Positions 1 to 5,989 of a DNA stretch of 7,128 nt are shown here, one piece after another (within the stretch, counting starts at the first letter, position 1; the number at the start of each line of letters is the position of its first letter). The stretch is from positions 1 to 7,128 of the forward strand of contig JAEZAI010000013.1 of assembly GCA_023427825.1 (NCBI GenBank), given 5' to 3'. The stretch is from Actinomycetes bacterium (GTDB taxonomy: Bacteria > Actinomycetota > Acidimicrobiia > Acidimicrobiales > Microtrichaceae). Below the pieces are notes generated by a model that was not told where the DNA came from, made no database searches, and saw only the letters and a program-made list of their open reading frames with translations. Position numbers and translations under genes: made by a program.

Positions 1-985
1 TGAAGCCCAGGTGCGCGATCGACGAGTACGCGACCAGGCGCTTGAGGTCCTTCTGCATCGTCGCGGCGATGGCGCCGTAGGTGATGCCGATCACCCCGAG
101 GGTGAGCATCACCGGCGCGGCCCAGGCAGCCGCCTCCGGCAGCAGGTACAGGCCGAAGCGCAGGTAGCCATAGGTGCCGAGCTTCAGCATGACCGCGGCG
201 AGGATCACCGAACCCGCCGTGGGCGCCTGGGTGTGGGCGTCGGGCAGCCAGGTGTGGAGCGGCACGAGAGGCACCTTCACCGCGAAGGCGATCGCGAACG
301 CCACGAAGATCCACCGGGCGGCCGTGGTCGACACCGCCTGGTCCGTGGCGAGCGTGACGAGGTCGAACGTGAGCGCACCGCCGGTCTCGCGCTGGTGCAG
401 CACCGCGAGGGCGATCATGCCGACGAGCATGAAGGCCGAGCCGAACATCGTGTACAGGAAGAACTTGGTGGCGGCGTAGACGCGCTCCCCGTAGCCCCAC
501 AGCCCGATGAGGAAGTACATCGGGACGAGCACGACCTCGAAGAAGATGAAGAAGACCAGCAGGTCGAGGGCGCAGAACACGCCCATGGAGCCGGCCATGA
601 GCACGAGCATCCACGCGTAGTACGCCTTCTCGTCGCCGTGGGGCTTGGCGCCCAGGATGGCGATCGGGAAGATCACGCCGGTCAGCACCAGCAGGAAGAG
701 GCTGATGCCGTCGACGCCGAAGTGCAGCCGCACGCCCAGGTCCGAGATCCAGGCGTGGTCGATCGTGAACTGGAACCCGGCGGCGTCCCGGTCGAACTGC
801 GTCATCAGGTAGATCGACAGCGCGCCGGTCGCGGCGCTCGTGAGCAGCGCGACCGGGCGGAAGAACTCCTCGCGGTTGCGCGGAACGAGGCCGATCAGGG
901 CCGCGCCGGCGAACGGCAGCAGGATCATCACCGCGAGCAGCGGGAACGACGAGGAGGCGGCCTCGCTGGCCAGCACGGCGCCCAT
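1..985 (-). CDS. nuoM: NADH-quinone oxidoreductase subunit M (NuoM), 3' end outside window
   Basis: This is an antiporter-like, proton-pumping membrane subunit of complex I, placed between NuoN and NuoL in the membrane arm. I translated the frame by hand: it is open from the ATG at 985 to the window edge and gives the first 328 residues of a protein usually near 500. Family hallmarks are visible: FEVVLVPMYFLIGLWGYGER (149-168) with Glu150, matching the essential Glu144 of E. coli NuoM; VKVPLVPLHTWLPDAH (236-251) with Lys237, matching E. coli Lys234; Lys268 in AVMLKLGTYGY, matching E. coli Lys265; and DLKRLVAYSSIAHLGF (313-328). The ATG at 985 is chosen because it overlaps a TGA as TGATG, the in-frame codons upstream back to the nuoL end contain no ATG or GTG, and the N-terminus looks like a normal first membrane helix. 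Only a weak GGAG (997-1000) lies upstream. Identity is clear; the only missing part is the C-terminus. Confidence 0.96.
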   Translation of the reverse strand, partial: MGAVLASEAASSSFPLLAVMILLPFAGAALIGLVPRNREEFFRPVALLTSAATGALSIYLMTQFDRDAAGFQFTIDHAWISDLGVRLHFGVDGISLFLLVLTGVIFPIAILGAKPHGDEKAYYAWMLVLMAGSMGVFCALDLLVFFIFFEVVLVPMYFLIGLWGYGERVYAATKFFLYTMFGSAFMLVGMIALAVLHQRETGGALTFDLVTLATDQAVSTTAARWIFVAFAIAFAVKVPLVPLHTWLPDAHTQAPTAGSVILAAVMLKLGTYGYLRFGLYLLPEAAAWAAPVMLTLGVIGITYGAIAATMQKDLKRLVAYSSIAHLGF

Positions 986-995
986 CAGAAGCTCA
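983..995. repeat. 13-bp direct repeat, copy 1 (nuoM start)
   Basis: The plus-strand sequence catcagaagctca is repeated exactly at 1021-1033, with a 38-bp offset between copies. On the minus strand it reads TGAGCTTCTGATG. Here it forms the end of the 12-codon mini-frame and the nuoM start. The bases immediately flanking the two copies differ on both sides, so the repeat is exactly 13 bp. Confidence 0.85.
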
Positions 996-1023
996 ACTCC
1001 GTCTTGTCGGCAGCGCGGGACAT
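985..1023 (-). other. 12-codon mini-ORF bridging nuoL and nuoM
   Basis: Between nuoL and nuoM there is a short frame, MSRAADKTELSF, whose ATG (1023-1021) shares its A with the nuoL stop codon (TGATG). Its own TGA (987-985) shares its A with the nuoM ATG, again as TGATG. nuoL, the mini-frame and nuoM occupy three different reading frames. There is no clear Shine-Dalgarno sequence before the mini-frame, so any translation would depend on ribosomes that have just finished nuoL. It might act as a coupling peptide that carries ribosomes across the gap, or it might be a chance product of a small duplication. I recognise no protein family in it, and a real peptide product is uncertain. Confidence 0.3.
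997..1000 (-). promoter_or_regulatory. Weak ribosome binding site of nuoM
   Basis: GGAG lies 11 bases before the nuoM ATG at 985. The match is short and the spacing is on the long side. Initiation of nuoM may therefore rely partly on translation arriving from nuoL or from the intervening mini-frame. Confidence 0.4.
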
Positions 1024-1033
1024 CAGAAGCTCA
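1021..1033. repeat. 13-bp direct repeat, copy 2 (nuoL end)
   Basis: This is the second perfect copy of the 13-bp sequence at 983-995. On the minus strand it contains the last codons of nuoL (Ser-Phe-stop) and the ATG of the mini-frame. The matching copies place identical stop/start TGATG signals at both ends of the nuoL-nuoM gap. Confidence 0.85.
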
Positions 1034-3023
1034 TCCGCATGATCACGAAGGCCGCCAGGAGGGCCGTGCCGATGGCCACGCCGGTCGCGTAGGTGCGGAC
1101 CAGGCCCGACTGGAGGGGCTTGATGCCCCGGGACGCCTTCTCGGTCCCGACGGCGATGCCCCTGACCGCGCCGTCGACGACGTCGGCGTCGAAGTCGGCC
1201 ACGCCCTGGAAGGCCGCCTCGCCCGGACCGCCGACGACCTTGGCGTACGTCTCATCGATGTACCAGGCGTGGGCGAAGATCGGCTGCTCGAGCTTGGCCG
1301 GGTCGACCTTGTGCTGCTGGTACACCCGGTAGGCGAAGAGGATGCCGAGCACGGCGCCGATGATCGCCAGCGCAGCGAGCACGAACAGGACGTTGGCGTC
1401 GGGCAGCTCGTGCTCGCCCGAGATCACCGGCTCGATCCAGTTCTTCAGGTACTCGAGGTTGTGCGAGAACGGCAGGTTGAGCAGGCCGCCCAGCAGCGCC
1501 AGCCCGGCGAGCACCATGAGCGGCAGCGTCATGGTGATCGGCGACTCGTGCGGCGTGTGGTCCGGCGTCAGCTCGTGGTGGTCGTGCGCGTCGTGGTCGT
1601 CGTGCGATGCGACGGCATGCGAGGCGGAGACCGCACCCTCGTCGTCCGCGGGGATCTCGGGCTCGGCGTCGGCCTCGGTGTTCGCCAGGCGCCACTTCTC
1701 GCTCCCGCCGAAGAACGTGAGGATGACGAGGCGGGTCATGTAGAAGGCCGTGAGCACGGCGCAGAACAACATGACCGCCCACAGCGCCGGGCCGTAGCCG
1801 TCGACGTTGAAGGCACCGGCCAGGATCTCGTCCTTGGACCAGAAGCCGGCGAAGGGCGGGATGCCGCTGATCGCGAGCCACCCGACCATGAACGTGACGA
1901 ACGTGATCGGGATGTACTTGCGCAGGTTGCCGTAGCGGCGCATGTCCTGCTCGTGGGCCATCGCCAGGATGACCGAACCGGCGCCGAGGAACAGCAGCGC
2001 CTTGAAGAAGGCGTGCGTGATCATGTGGAACAGCGCACCGGTGTAGTTCTGCGAACCGATCGCCACGAACATGAAGCCGAGCTGCGACACCGTCGAGTAC
2101 GCCAGCACCTTCTTGATGTCGTTCTGCGCCAGCGCAGCGCCGGCCGCGATCAACGCGGTGGCCGCACCGACCCAGGCGATCACGTCGTTCGCCCAGCCGG
2201 CGTTCTCCATGATCGGGCTGAGGCGGCTCAGCAGGAAGACGCCGGAGGTCACCATGGTCGCCGCGTGGATGAGCGCGGACACCGGGGTGGGGCCGGCCAT
2301 GGCGTCGGGGAGCCAGACGAACAGCGGCAGCTGCGCCGACTTGCCGGTCGCGGCCAGGAAGAACAGCAGTGCGACCGCGGTGGCGGTGACGCCGACGATC
2401 GCGCCGGCGGTGCGGCCGATCTCGACGTAGTCGATCGACCCGACCGTCACCCACACCAGGACGGTGCCGAGCATGAAGCCGAAGTCCCCGATCCGGTTGG
2501 TGACGAACGCCTTCTTGCCCGCCGAGGCGTTGGCCTTGTCCGTGAACCAGAAGGAGATCAGCAGGTAGGAGCAGGCGCCCACGCCCTCCCAGCCGAGGAA
2601 CGTGATCAGCAGGTTCTGGCCGAGCACCAGCAGGAGCATCGAGGCCACGAACAGGTTCAGGTACGTGAAGAACCTGGGGTAGGCGGGGTCGCCCTTCATG
2701 TAGCCGATCGAGTACAGGTGGATCAGCGCGCCGATGCCCGTGATGAACAGGCACATCGTGATCGAGAGCGGGTCGAGCAGGAACCCGAAGTCGACCTGGA
2801 ACGAGCCGGCCGGCATCCACACCCAGAGGGTCTGGACGAACTGCCGCTCCTCCTCGGGCTGGGACATGAGGTCCAGCGCCACGATGATCGAGACCAGGAA
2901 CGAGCCGGCGATCGCGACCGTGCCGAGGATGCCCGCGAGCGGGTCCCCGAGCTTCTTGCCGAACGCGAGCAGCAGGACGAACCCCGCGACCGGCAGCGCC
3001 GGGATGAGCCACACCAGGTCCAC
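1023..3023 (-). CDS. nuoL: NADH-quinone oxidoreductase subunit L (NuoL)
   Basis: This is the distal antiporter-like proton-pumping subunit of complex I, 666 residues against about 610 in E. coli. Expected charged residues are present: Glu146 in LGWEGVG, Asp180 in NRIGD, Lys228 in TGKSAQLPLFVWLPDAM, His253 in ALIHAATMV, Lys304-Lys305 in NDIKKVLAYST, His333 and His337 in FHMITHAFFKA, and Lys397 in FWSKDEI. After the core helices, residues 543-570 form a further membrane helix, about 571-640 correspond to the long lateral helix that braces the membrane arm, and 643-662 form the last anchor helix. Residues 443-495 form an unusual hydrophilic loop with eight His between 469 and 492. The start is a GTG with GAGGGG seven bases upstream and a typical N-terminus (MDLVWLIPALPVAGF). 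It begins three bases after the nuoK stop, and its stop overlaps an ATG. Identity is secure. Confidence 0.98.
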   Translation of the reverse strand: MDLVWLIPALPVAGFVLLLAFGKKLGDPLAGILGTVAIAGSFLVSIIVALDLMSQPEEERQFVQTLWVWMPAGSFQVDFGFLLDPLSITMCLFITGIGALIHLYSIGYMKGDPAYPRFFTYLNLFVASMLLLVLGQNLLITFLGWEGVGACSYLLISFWFTDKANASAGKKAFVTNRIGDFGFMLGTVLVWVTVGSIDYVEIGRTAGAIVGVTATAVALLFFLAATGKSAQLPLFVWLPDAMAGPTPVSALIHAATMVTSGVFLLSRLSPIMENAGWANDVIAWVGAATALIAAGAALAQNDIKKVLAYSTVSQLGFMFVAIGSQNYTGALFHMITHAFFKALLFLGAGSVILAMAHEQDMRRYGNLRKYIPITFVTFMVGWLAISGIPPFAGFWSKDEILAGAFNVDGYGPALWAVMLFCAVLTAFYMTRLVILTFFGGSEKWRLANTEADAEPEIPADDEGAVSASHAVASHDDHDAHDHHELTPDHTPHESPITMTLPLMVLAGLALLGGLLNLPFSHNLEYLKNWIEPVISGEHELPDANVLFVLAALAIIGAVLGILFAYRVYQQHKVDPAKLEQPIFAHAWYIDETYAKVVGGPGEAAFQGVADFDADVVDGAVRGIAVGTEKASRGIKPLQSGLVRTYATGVAIGTALLAAFVIMRMSF

Positions 3024-3026
3024 CGC

Positions 3027-3335
3027 TCAGCCCCTCATCAACGAGATGTCGTCCGCGGTCGCACCCTGACGGCGCCGCATGATCGCCACGATGATCCCCA
3101 GACCCACCACGACCTCGGCCGCCGCGACGACGAGCACGAAGAACACGACGGCCTGGCCGCCCACGTCGTCGAGGGACCGGGCGAAGGCCACGAAGCTCAG
3201 GTTGACGGCGTTGAGCATGAGCTCGACGCACATGAACATCACCAGCGGGTTCCGCCGGATCATCAGACCCGTGGCGCCGATCGCGAAGAGGATCGCGGCG
3301 AGCACGAGGTACCAGGACTCGGTCAGTCGGAGCAT
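3027..3335 (-). CDS. nuoK: NADH-quinone oxidoreductase subunit K (NuoK)
   Basis: This is a small membrane subunit of complex I, 102 residues, close to the usual length of about 100. Three membrane helices are apparent at roughly residues 8-26, 30-52 and 60-86. The two buried glutamates needed for proton transfer are present: Glu38 in [14 protein letters not shown], matching E. coli Glu36, and Glu74 in [13 protein letters not shown], matching E. coli Glu72. It sits in the membrane arm beside NuoJ and NuoN, on the axis of charged residues that carries the signal from the quinone site to the pumps. The ATG overlaps the nuoJ stop as TGATG, with GGAGGTGG upstream. The short tail ([16 protein letters not shown]) is ordinary. 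Identity is secure. Confidence 0.98.
   Translation of the reverse strand: MLRLTESWYLVLAAILFAIGATGLMIRRNPLVMFMCVELMLNAVNLSFVAFARSLDDVGGQAVVFFVLVVAAAEVVVGLGIIVAIMRRRQGATADDISLMRG
3031..3036 (-). promoter_or_regulatory. Ribosome binding site of nuoL
   Basis: GAGGGG lies seven bases before the GTG at 3023 and falls inside the last codons of nuoK. It supports the GTG as the real start, the only non-ATG start among the five complete genes in the window. Confidence 0.7.
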
Positions 3336-4054
3336 CAGCCCGCCACCTCCGCGTCGGCGGTCGCCGGATCGTCGGCACCCTCCGCCTCGGGCTCGTCGGG
3401 GTCGCCGAGCGGACCGTCGTCGCTGCCGATCGGCACCTCGCCGTCCTCACCCTGGTCGTCGTCGGGATCGGGGAAGAGCGACAGGTGCTCGACGGCCGGT
3501 CCGTCGGGGAAGTCGTCGACGTCGATCGGGTCGCCCTTGGGCCGGCGGGACAGCACGACCGCGCCGACCACGGCGACGGTCAGCAGCACGGCGGTGACCT
3601 CGAAGGCGAACACGTAGTCGGTGAACAGCACCCGGCCCAGGCGCTCGATGTCGGTGGACCGGTCCGCCAGCGGCGCGGTCGCCGACCGCTCACCCGTCGC
3701 GCCGTCGCCTCCGGCGAGCAGGATCACGATGCTGAGGCCGAGGATGGCCAGGCCGGCGATCACGCCGACGATCCGCTGGCCTGGCAGCGGATCGCGTTCG
3801 ACCACCTCCGAGCGGTCGACGCCCAGCAGCATGATCACGAACAGGAACAGCACGACGATGGCGCCGGCGTAGACGATCACCTGGATGGCGGCCAGGAAGT
3901 AGGCCTCCTGGGCGATGAAGAGGACGGCGACGCCGAACAGCGTGGCCACCAGGCTGAGCGCGTTGTGGACCGGGTTGCGGAACAGCACCACGCCCAGGGC
4001 ACCGCCGAGCACGATGGCGCCGGCGATCAGGAACGTGAACATCTCGACGCGCAT
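3335..4054 (-). CDS. nuoJ: NADH-quinone oxidoreductase subunit J (NuoJ) with acidic C-terminal tail
   Basis: This is a membrane subunit of complex I, 239 residues against about 184 in E. coli. Helices are visible at roughly 6-24, 30-48, 54-77, 93-113 and 147-168. The conserved third helix, [20 protein letters not shown] (57-76), carries Tyr62, equivalent to the conserved Tyr of the flexible helix that changes shape during turnover. From about 176 to the end is a hydrophilic tail with 23 Asp/Glu in 64 residues and no Lys or Arg. Long NuoJ tails are, to my knowledge, common in Actinomycetota. The ATG at 4054 overlaps the nuoI stop as TGATG. A second in-frame ATG four codons later (4042) is a possible alternative start, but it has no better ribosome site and lacks the stop/start overlap. 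Downstream, the stop overlaps nuoK in the same way. Identity is secure; the exact start is slightly uncertain. Confidence 0.97.
   Translation of the reverse strand: MRVEMFTFLIAGAIVLGGALGVVLFRNPVHNALSLVATLFGVAVLFIAQEAYFLAAIQVIVYAGAIVVLFLFVIMLLGVDRSEVVERDPLPGQRIVGVIAGLAILGLSIVILLAGGDGATGERSATAPLADRSTDIERLGRVLFTDYVFAFEVTAVLLTVAVVGAVVLSRRPKGDPIDVDDFPDGPAVEHLSLFPDPDDDQGEDGEVPIGSDDGPLGDPDEPEAEGADDPATADAEVAG
3343..3350 (-). promoter_or_regulatory. Ribosome binding site of nuoK
   Basis: GGAGGTGG lies inside the last codons of nuoJ, and its GGAGG ends ten bases before the nuoK ATG. The same eight bases precede nuoH, where they also overlap Glu-Val-Ala codons at the end of the upstream gene. Confidence 0.65.
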
Positions 4055-4758
4055 CAGTGGTGACCCCCGTGCGCGCCTGCATCGTCGTGGCCTGCGTCGT
4101 CGTGGCCGCCCGCGGCGCGCCGTTCCCTGTCCTGCGACGACGCTGCCTCGAGCGGCTGGCCGCCCTCGGGGGCCCGGACGCCGTAGCCCAGCTCGCCGGC
4201 CCAGGCGACGATGCCCTCGAAGCGGGCGTCGCCGGACGGCGCGGTGGCGCGCATCCAACCCGAGGTGTCCTGCGCGGCGTCGAAGCCGCCGTCCCAGTGC
4301 TCCCACGGCAGCCGCTGGGGCCGGCCCTCGTCGTCCACCAGCAGCTCGTCCTTGGTGTAGATCGCGTCGTCCCGGTTGGTGAACGCGAACTCGAAGAGCT
4401 TGGTCTCGGTGATCGCCTCGGTCGGGCACGCCTCCACGCACAGGTCGCAGTGGATGCAGCGCAGGTAGTTGATCTCGTAGACGAAGCCGAAGCGCTCGCC
4501 GGGCGAGGTCGGGTCCTGCGGGTCGTTGTCCTTGCCGCGGACGTAGATGCACCGGGCCGGGCACACACCGGCGCACAGCTCGCAGCCGATGCACTTCTCC
4601 ATGCCGTCCTCGTAGCGATTGAGGACGTGTCGCCCGTGGAAGCGCTCCGGCTTCGGCCGGACCTCCTCGGGGTACTGCATGGTGACGCGCTTGCCGGAGT
4701 CGGTGCGCGTGCCGGCCCACTTCTTGAACGTGACCTTGAAGCCGTCGAGGTACCCCAT
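4054..4758 (-). CDS. nuoI: NADH-quinone oxidoreductase subunit I (NuoI), two [4Fe-4S] clusters
   Basis: This is an iron-sulfur subunit of the peripheral arm of complex I. It relays electrons from NuoG to the last cluster near the quinone site and docks on NuoH. Two ferredoxin motifs are clear: Cys56, Cys59, Cys62 and Cys66 in [12 protein letters not shown], and Cys101, Cys104, Cys107 and Cys111 in [12 protein letters not shown]. Each CxxCxxCxxxCP motif supplies three ligands to one cluster and the fourth ligand to the other, giving clusters N6a and N6b. Cys70 is an extra cysteine. At 234 residues it is longer than the roughly 180 of E. coli: a Trp-rich extension (about 150-200) is followed by a His/Asp tail (217-234) with five His. 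The ATG at 4758 follows the nuoH stop after one base, with GGAGG eight bases upstream. The stop overlaps nuoJ. Identity is secure; the role of the tail is unknown. Confidence 0.98.
   Translation of the reverse strand: MGYLDGFKVTFKKWAGTRTDSGKRVTMQYPEEVRPKPERFHGRHVLNRYEDGMEKCIGCELCAGVCPARCIYVRGKDNDPQDPTSPGERFGFVYEINYLRCIHCDLCVEACPTEAITETKLFEFAFTNRDDAIYTKDELLVDDEGRPQRLPWEHWDGGFDAAQDTSGWMRATAPSGDARFEGIVAWAGELGYGVRAPEGGQPLEAASSQDRERRAAGGHDDAGHDDAGAHGGHH
4064..4068 (-). promoter_or_regulatory. Weak ribosome binding site of nuoJ
   Basis: A run of five G lies nine bases before the nuoJ ATG at 4054, within the codons for the last residues of NuoI. It lacks the A of a GGAGG core, so nuoJ probably depends on coupling from nuoI through the TGATG overlap. 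Confidence 0.4.
4076..4105. repeat. Two tandem 15-bp units in the 3' end of nuoI
   Basis: Positions 4076-4090 and 4091-4105 are adjacent 15-bp units that differ at one base (4081 a, 4096 g). On the minus strand they encode two copies of a Gly-His-Asp-Asp-Ala unit in the NuoI tail. The frame is preserved, so this looks like an in-frame duplication that enlarged the His/Asp-rich tail. Confidence 0.8.
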
Positions 4759-4759
4759 G

Positions 4760-5989
4760 TCAGGCCCCTCCCCCGGCGGGCACGCCGTCGTCCGCGGCGA
4801 GCGAGTCGCTGAGCTGGTGCCGGGCGGCCGACGCCCTGATCGCCGCCCGCAGCATCAGCCCGCCGACGACCAGGATCAGGGCCGTGACGCCACCGGTGAG
4901 GACCGGGTTCCACCCCACGTCGTCCGCCACCAGCACCGAGGTGAGCAGCAGGAACCAGCCGAGCGCGAGGGGGATCAGGAACTTCCAGCCCAGGTCCATC
5001 AGCTGGTCGTAGCGGAACCGGGGCAGCGTGGCCCGGAACCACACGAACATGAACAGGAAGATCAGCAGCTTGGCGAAGAAGTAGACGAGCGGCAGCACGT
5101 AGTCGGCCACCCAGCCCGGCGCGCCGCTCGGGATCGGGCCCGACGGGCCGCCCAGGAACAGCGTGACGATGACGGCGGACATCGTGACCGTGTTCAGGAA
5201 CTCCGCCAGGTAGAAGAGCGCGAACCGGAACGACGAGTACTCGGTGTGGAAGCCGCCGACGAGCTCCTGCTCGGCCTCGACCAGGTCGAACGGCGGGCGG
5301 TTGAGCTCGGCCGTGGCCGCGATCGTGAACACGATGAACGGCACGATCGCCGTCATCCAGAGGTTCCACTGCCAGCCGGACTGCTCGGCGACGATGCCGT
5401 TGGTGGAGAGCGTGCCGCTGATCAGCAGCACCGCGGCGACGGACAGGCCGAGGGCCGCCTCGTAGGAGACCATCTGGGCCGAGGCCCTGACCGAACCGAG
5501 CAGCGGGTACTTGGAGCCGGAGGACCAACCGGCGAGCATCACGCCGTACACCGCGACCGAGCTCATCGCGAGCACGAACAGGATGCCCATCTGCGGGTCC
5601 GCGACCTGCATGAACGTCTCGTGCCCGAGCAGCGTGACCACGCCGTCCTGGCCGTCGGAGAAGTTGCCGGCGACCGGGATCACCGCGAACACGAGGAAGG
5701 CCGGGATCAGCGCGAGGAACGGCGCGAGCTTGAAGACGAAGGGATCGGAGCGCTCGGGCTCGAGGTCCTCCTTGAACATCAGCTTGAGGCCGTCGGCGAG
5801 CGTCTGGAGGATGCCGAACGGTCCGGCGCGGTTGGGGCCGATCCGGTTCTGCATGTCGGCGACGAGCTTGCGCTCGAACCACACCATGGCCATGACGCCC
5901 ACCAGCAGCACGGCGAAGGCCACGACGACCTTGAGCAGCACGATCAGGACGGCGCTCAGGCCGATGTCGCCGGAGAGCAGCGGGTCCAT
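4760..5989 (-). CDS. nuoH: NADH-quinone oxidoreductase subunit H (NuoH)
   Basis: This is the membrane subunit that anchors the peripheral arm and forms much of the quinone chamber of complex I, 409 residues against about 325 in E. coli. Conserved ND1/NuoH segments appear in order: WFERK (37-41); [20 protein letters not shown] (49-68) followed by [27 protein letters not shown] (154-173); [20 protein letters not shown] (227-246) followed by [18 protein letters not shown]; and [18 protein letters not shown] (319-336). These include the acidic loop lining the quinone tunnel. About eight membrane helices match the family, and a further hydrophobic stretch (363-380) may be a ninth helix before a polar, Gly-rich end. 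The ATG at 5989 is chosen because it overlaps the nuoG stop as TGATG and has GGAGG seven bases upstream. An in-frame GTG at 6016 would overlap nuoG and add an unlikely Arg/Pro/Gly leader. Identity is secure. Confidence 0.98.
   Translation of the reverse strand: MDPLLSGDIGLSAVLIVLLKVVVAFAVLLVGVMAMVWFERKLVADMQNRIGPNRAGPFGILQTLADGLKLMFKEDLEPERSDPFVFKLAPFLALIPAFLVFAVIPVAGNFSDGQDGVVTLLGHETFMQVADPQMGILFVLAMSSVAVYGVMLAGWSSGSKYPLLGSVRASAQMVSYEAALGLSVAAVLLISGTLSTNGIVAEQSGWQWNLWMTAIVPFIVFTIAATAELNRPPFDLVEAEQELVGGFHTEYSSFRFALFYLAEFLNTVTMSAVIVTLFLGGPSGPIPSGAPGWVADYVLPLVYFFAKLLIFLFMFVWFRATLPRFRYDQLMDLGWKFLIPLALGWFLLLTSVLVADDVGWNPVLTGGVTALILVVGGLMLRAAIRASAARHQLSDSLAADDGVPAGGGA
4765..4774 (-). promoter_or_regulatory. 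Ribosome binding site of nuoI
   Basis: GGGGGAGGGG lies within the Gly-rich last codons of nuoH. Its GGAGG core is eight bases before the nuoI ATG at 4758, which supports that start. Confidence 0.7.

Noticed and set aside
986..1022. A promoter or terminator in the nuoL-nuoM gap
   Set aside because: The 37 bases show no inverted repeat followed by T residues and no convincing -10/-35 pair.
11..1042. A 343-codon plus-strand frame opposite nuoM
   Set aside because: It has low-complexity charged composition and lies antisense to a clearly conserved NuoM.
1252..3450. A 732-codon minus-strand frame overlapping nuoL in another frame
   Set aside because: It is an Arg/Pro/Ala/Gly-rich frame-shifted reading of nuoL. 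The nuoL frame itself keeps all family motifs without interruption.
840..3617. A 925-codon open frame on the plus strand, antisense to nuoL, nuoK and nuoJ
   Set aside because: Its translation is dominated by Arg, Asp, Glu, His, Gln and Val with no recognisable domain, as expected opposite a high-GC gene with G/C third positions. The minus strand encodes conserved NuoJ, NuoK and NuoL over the same bases.
3690..5882. A 730-codon minus-strand frame spanning nuoH, nuoI and part of nuoJ
   Set aside because: It is an out-of-frame reading of three intact genes. Its composition is Arg-rich and it has no membrane segments or motifs.
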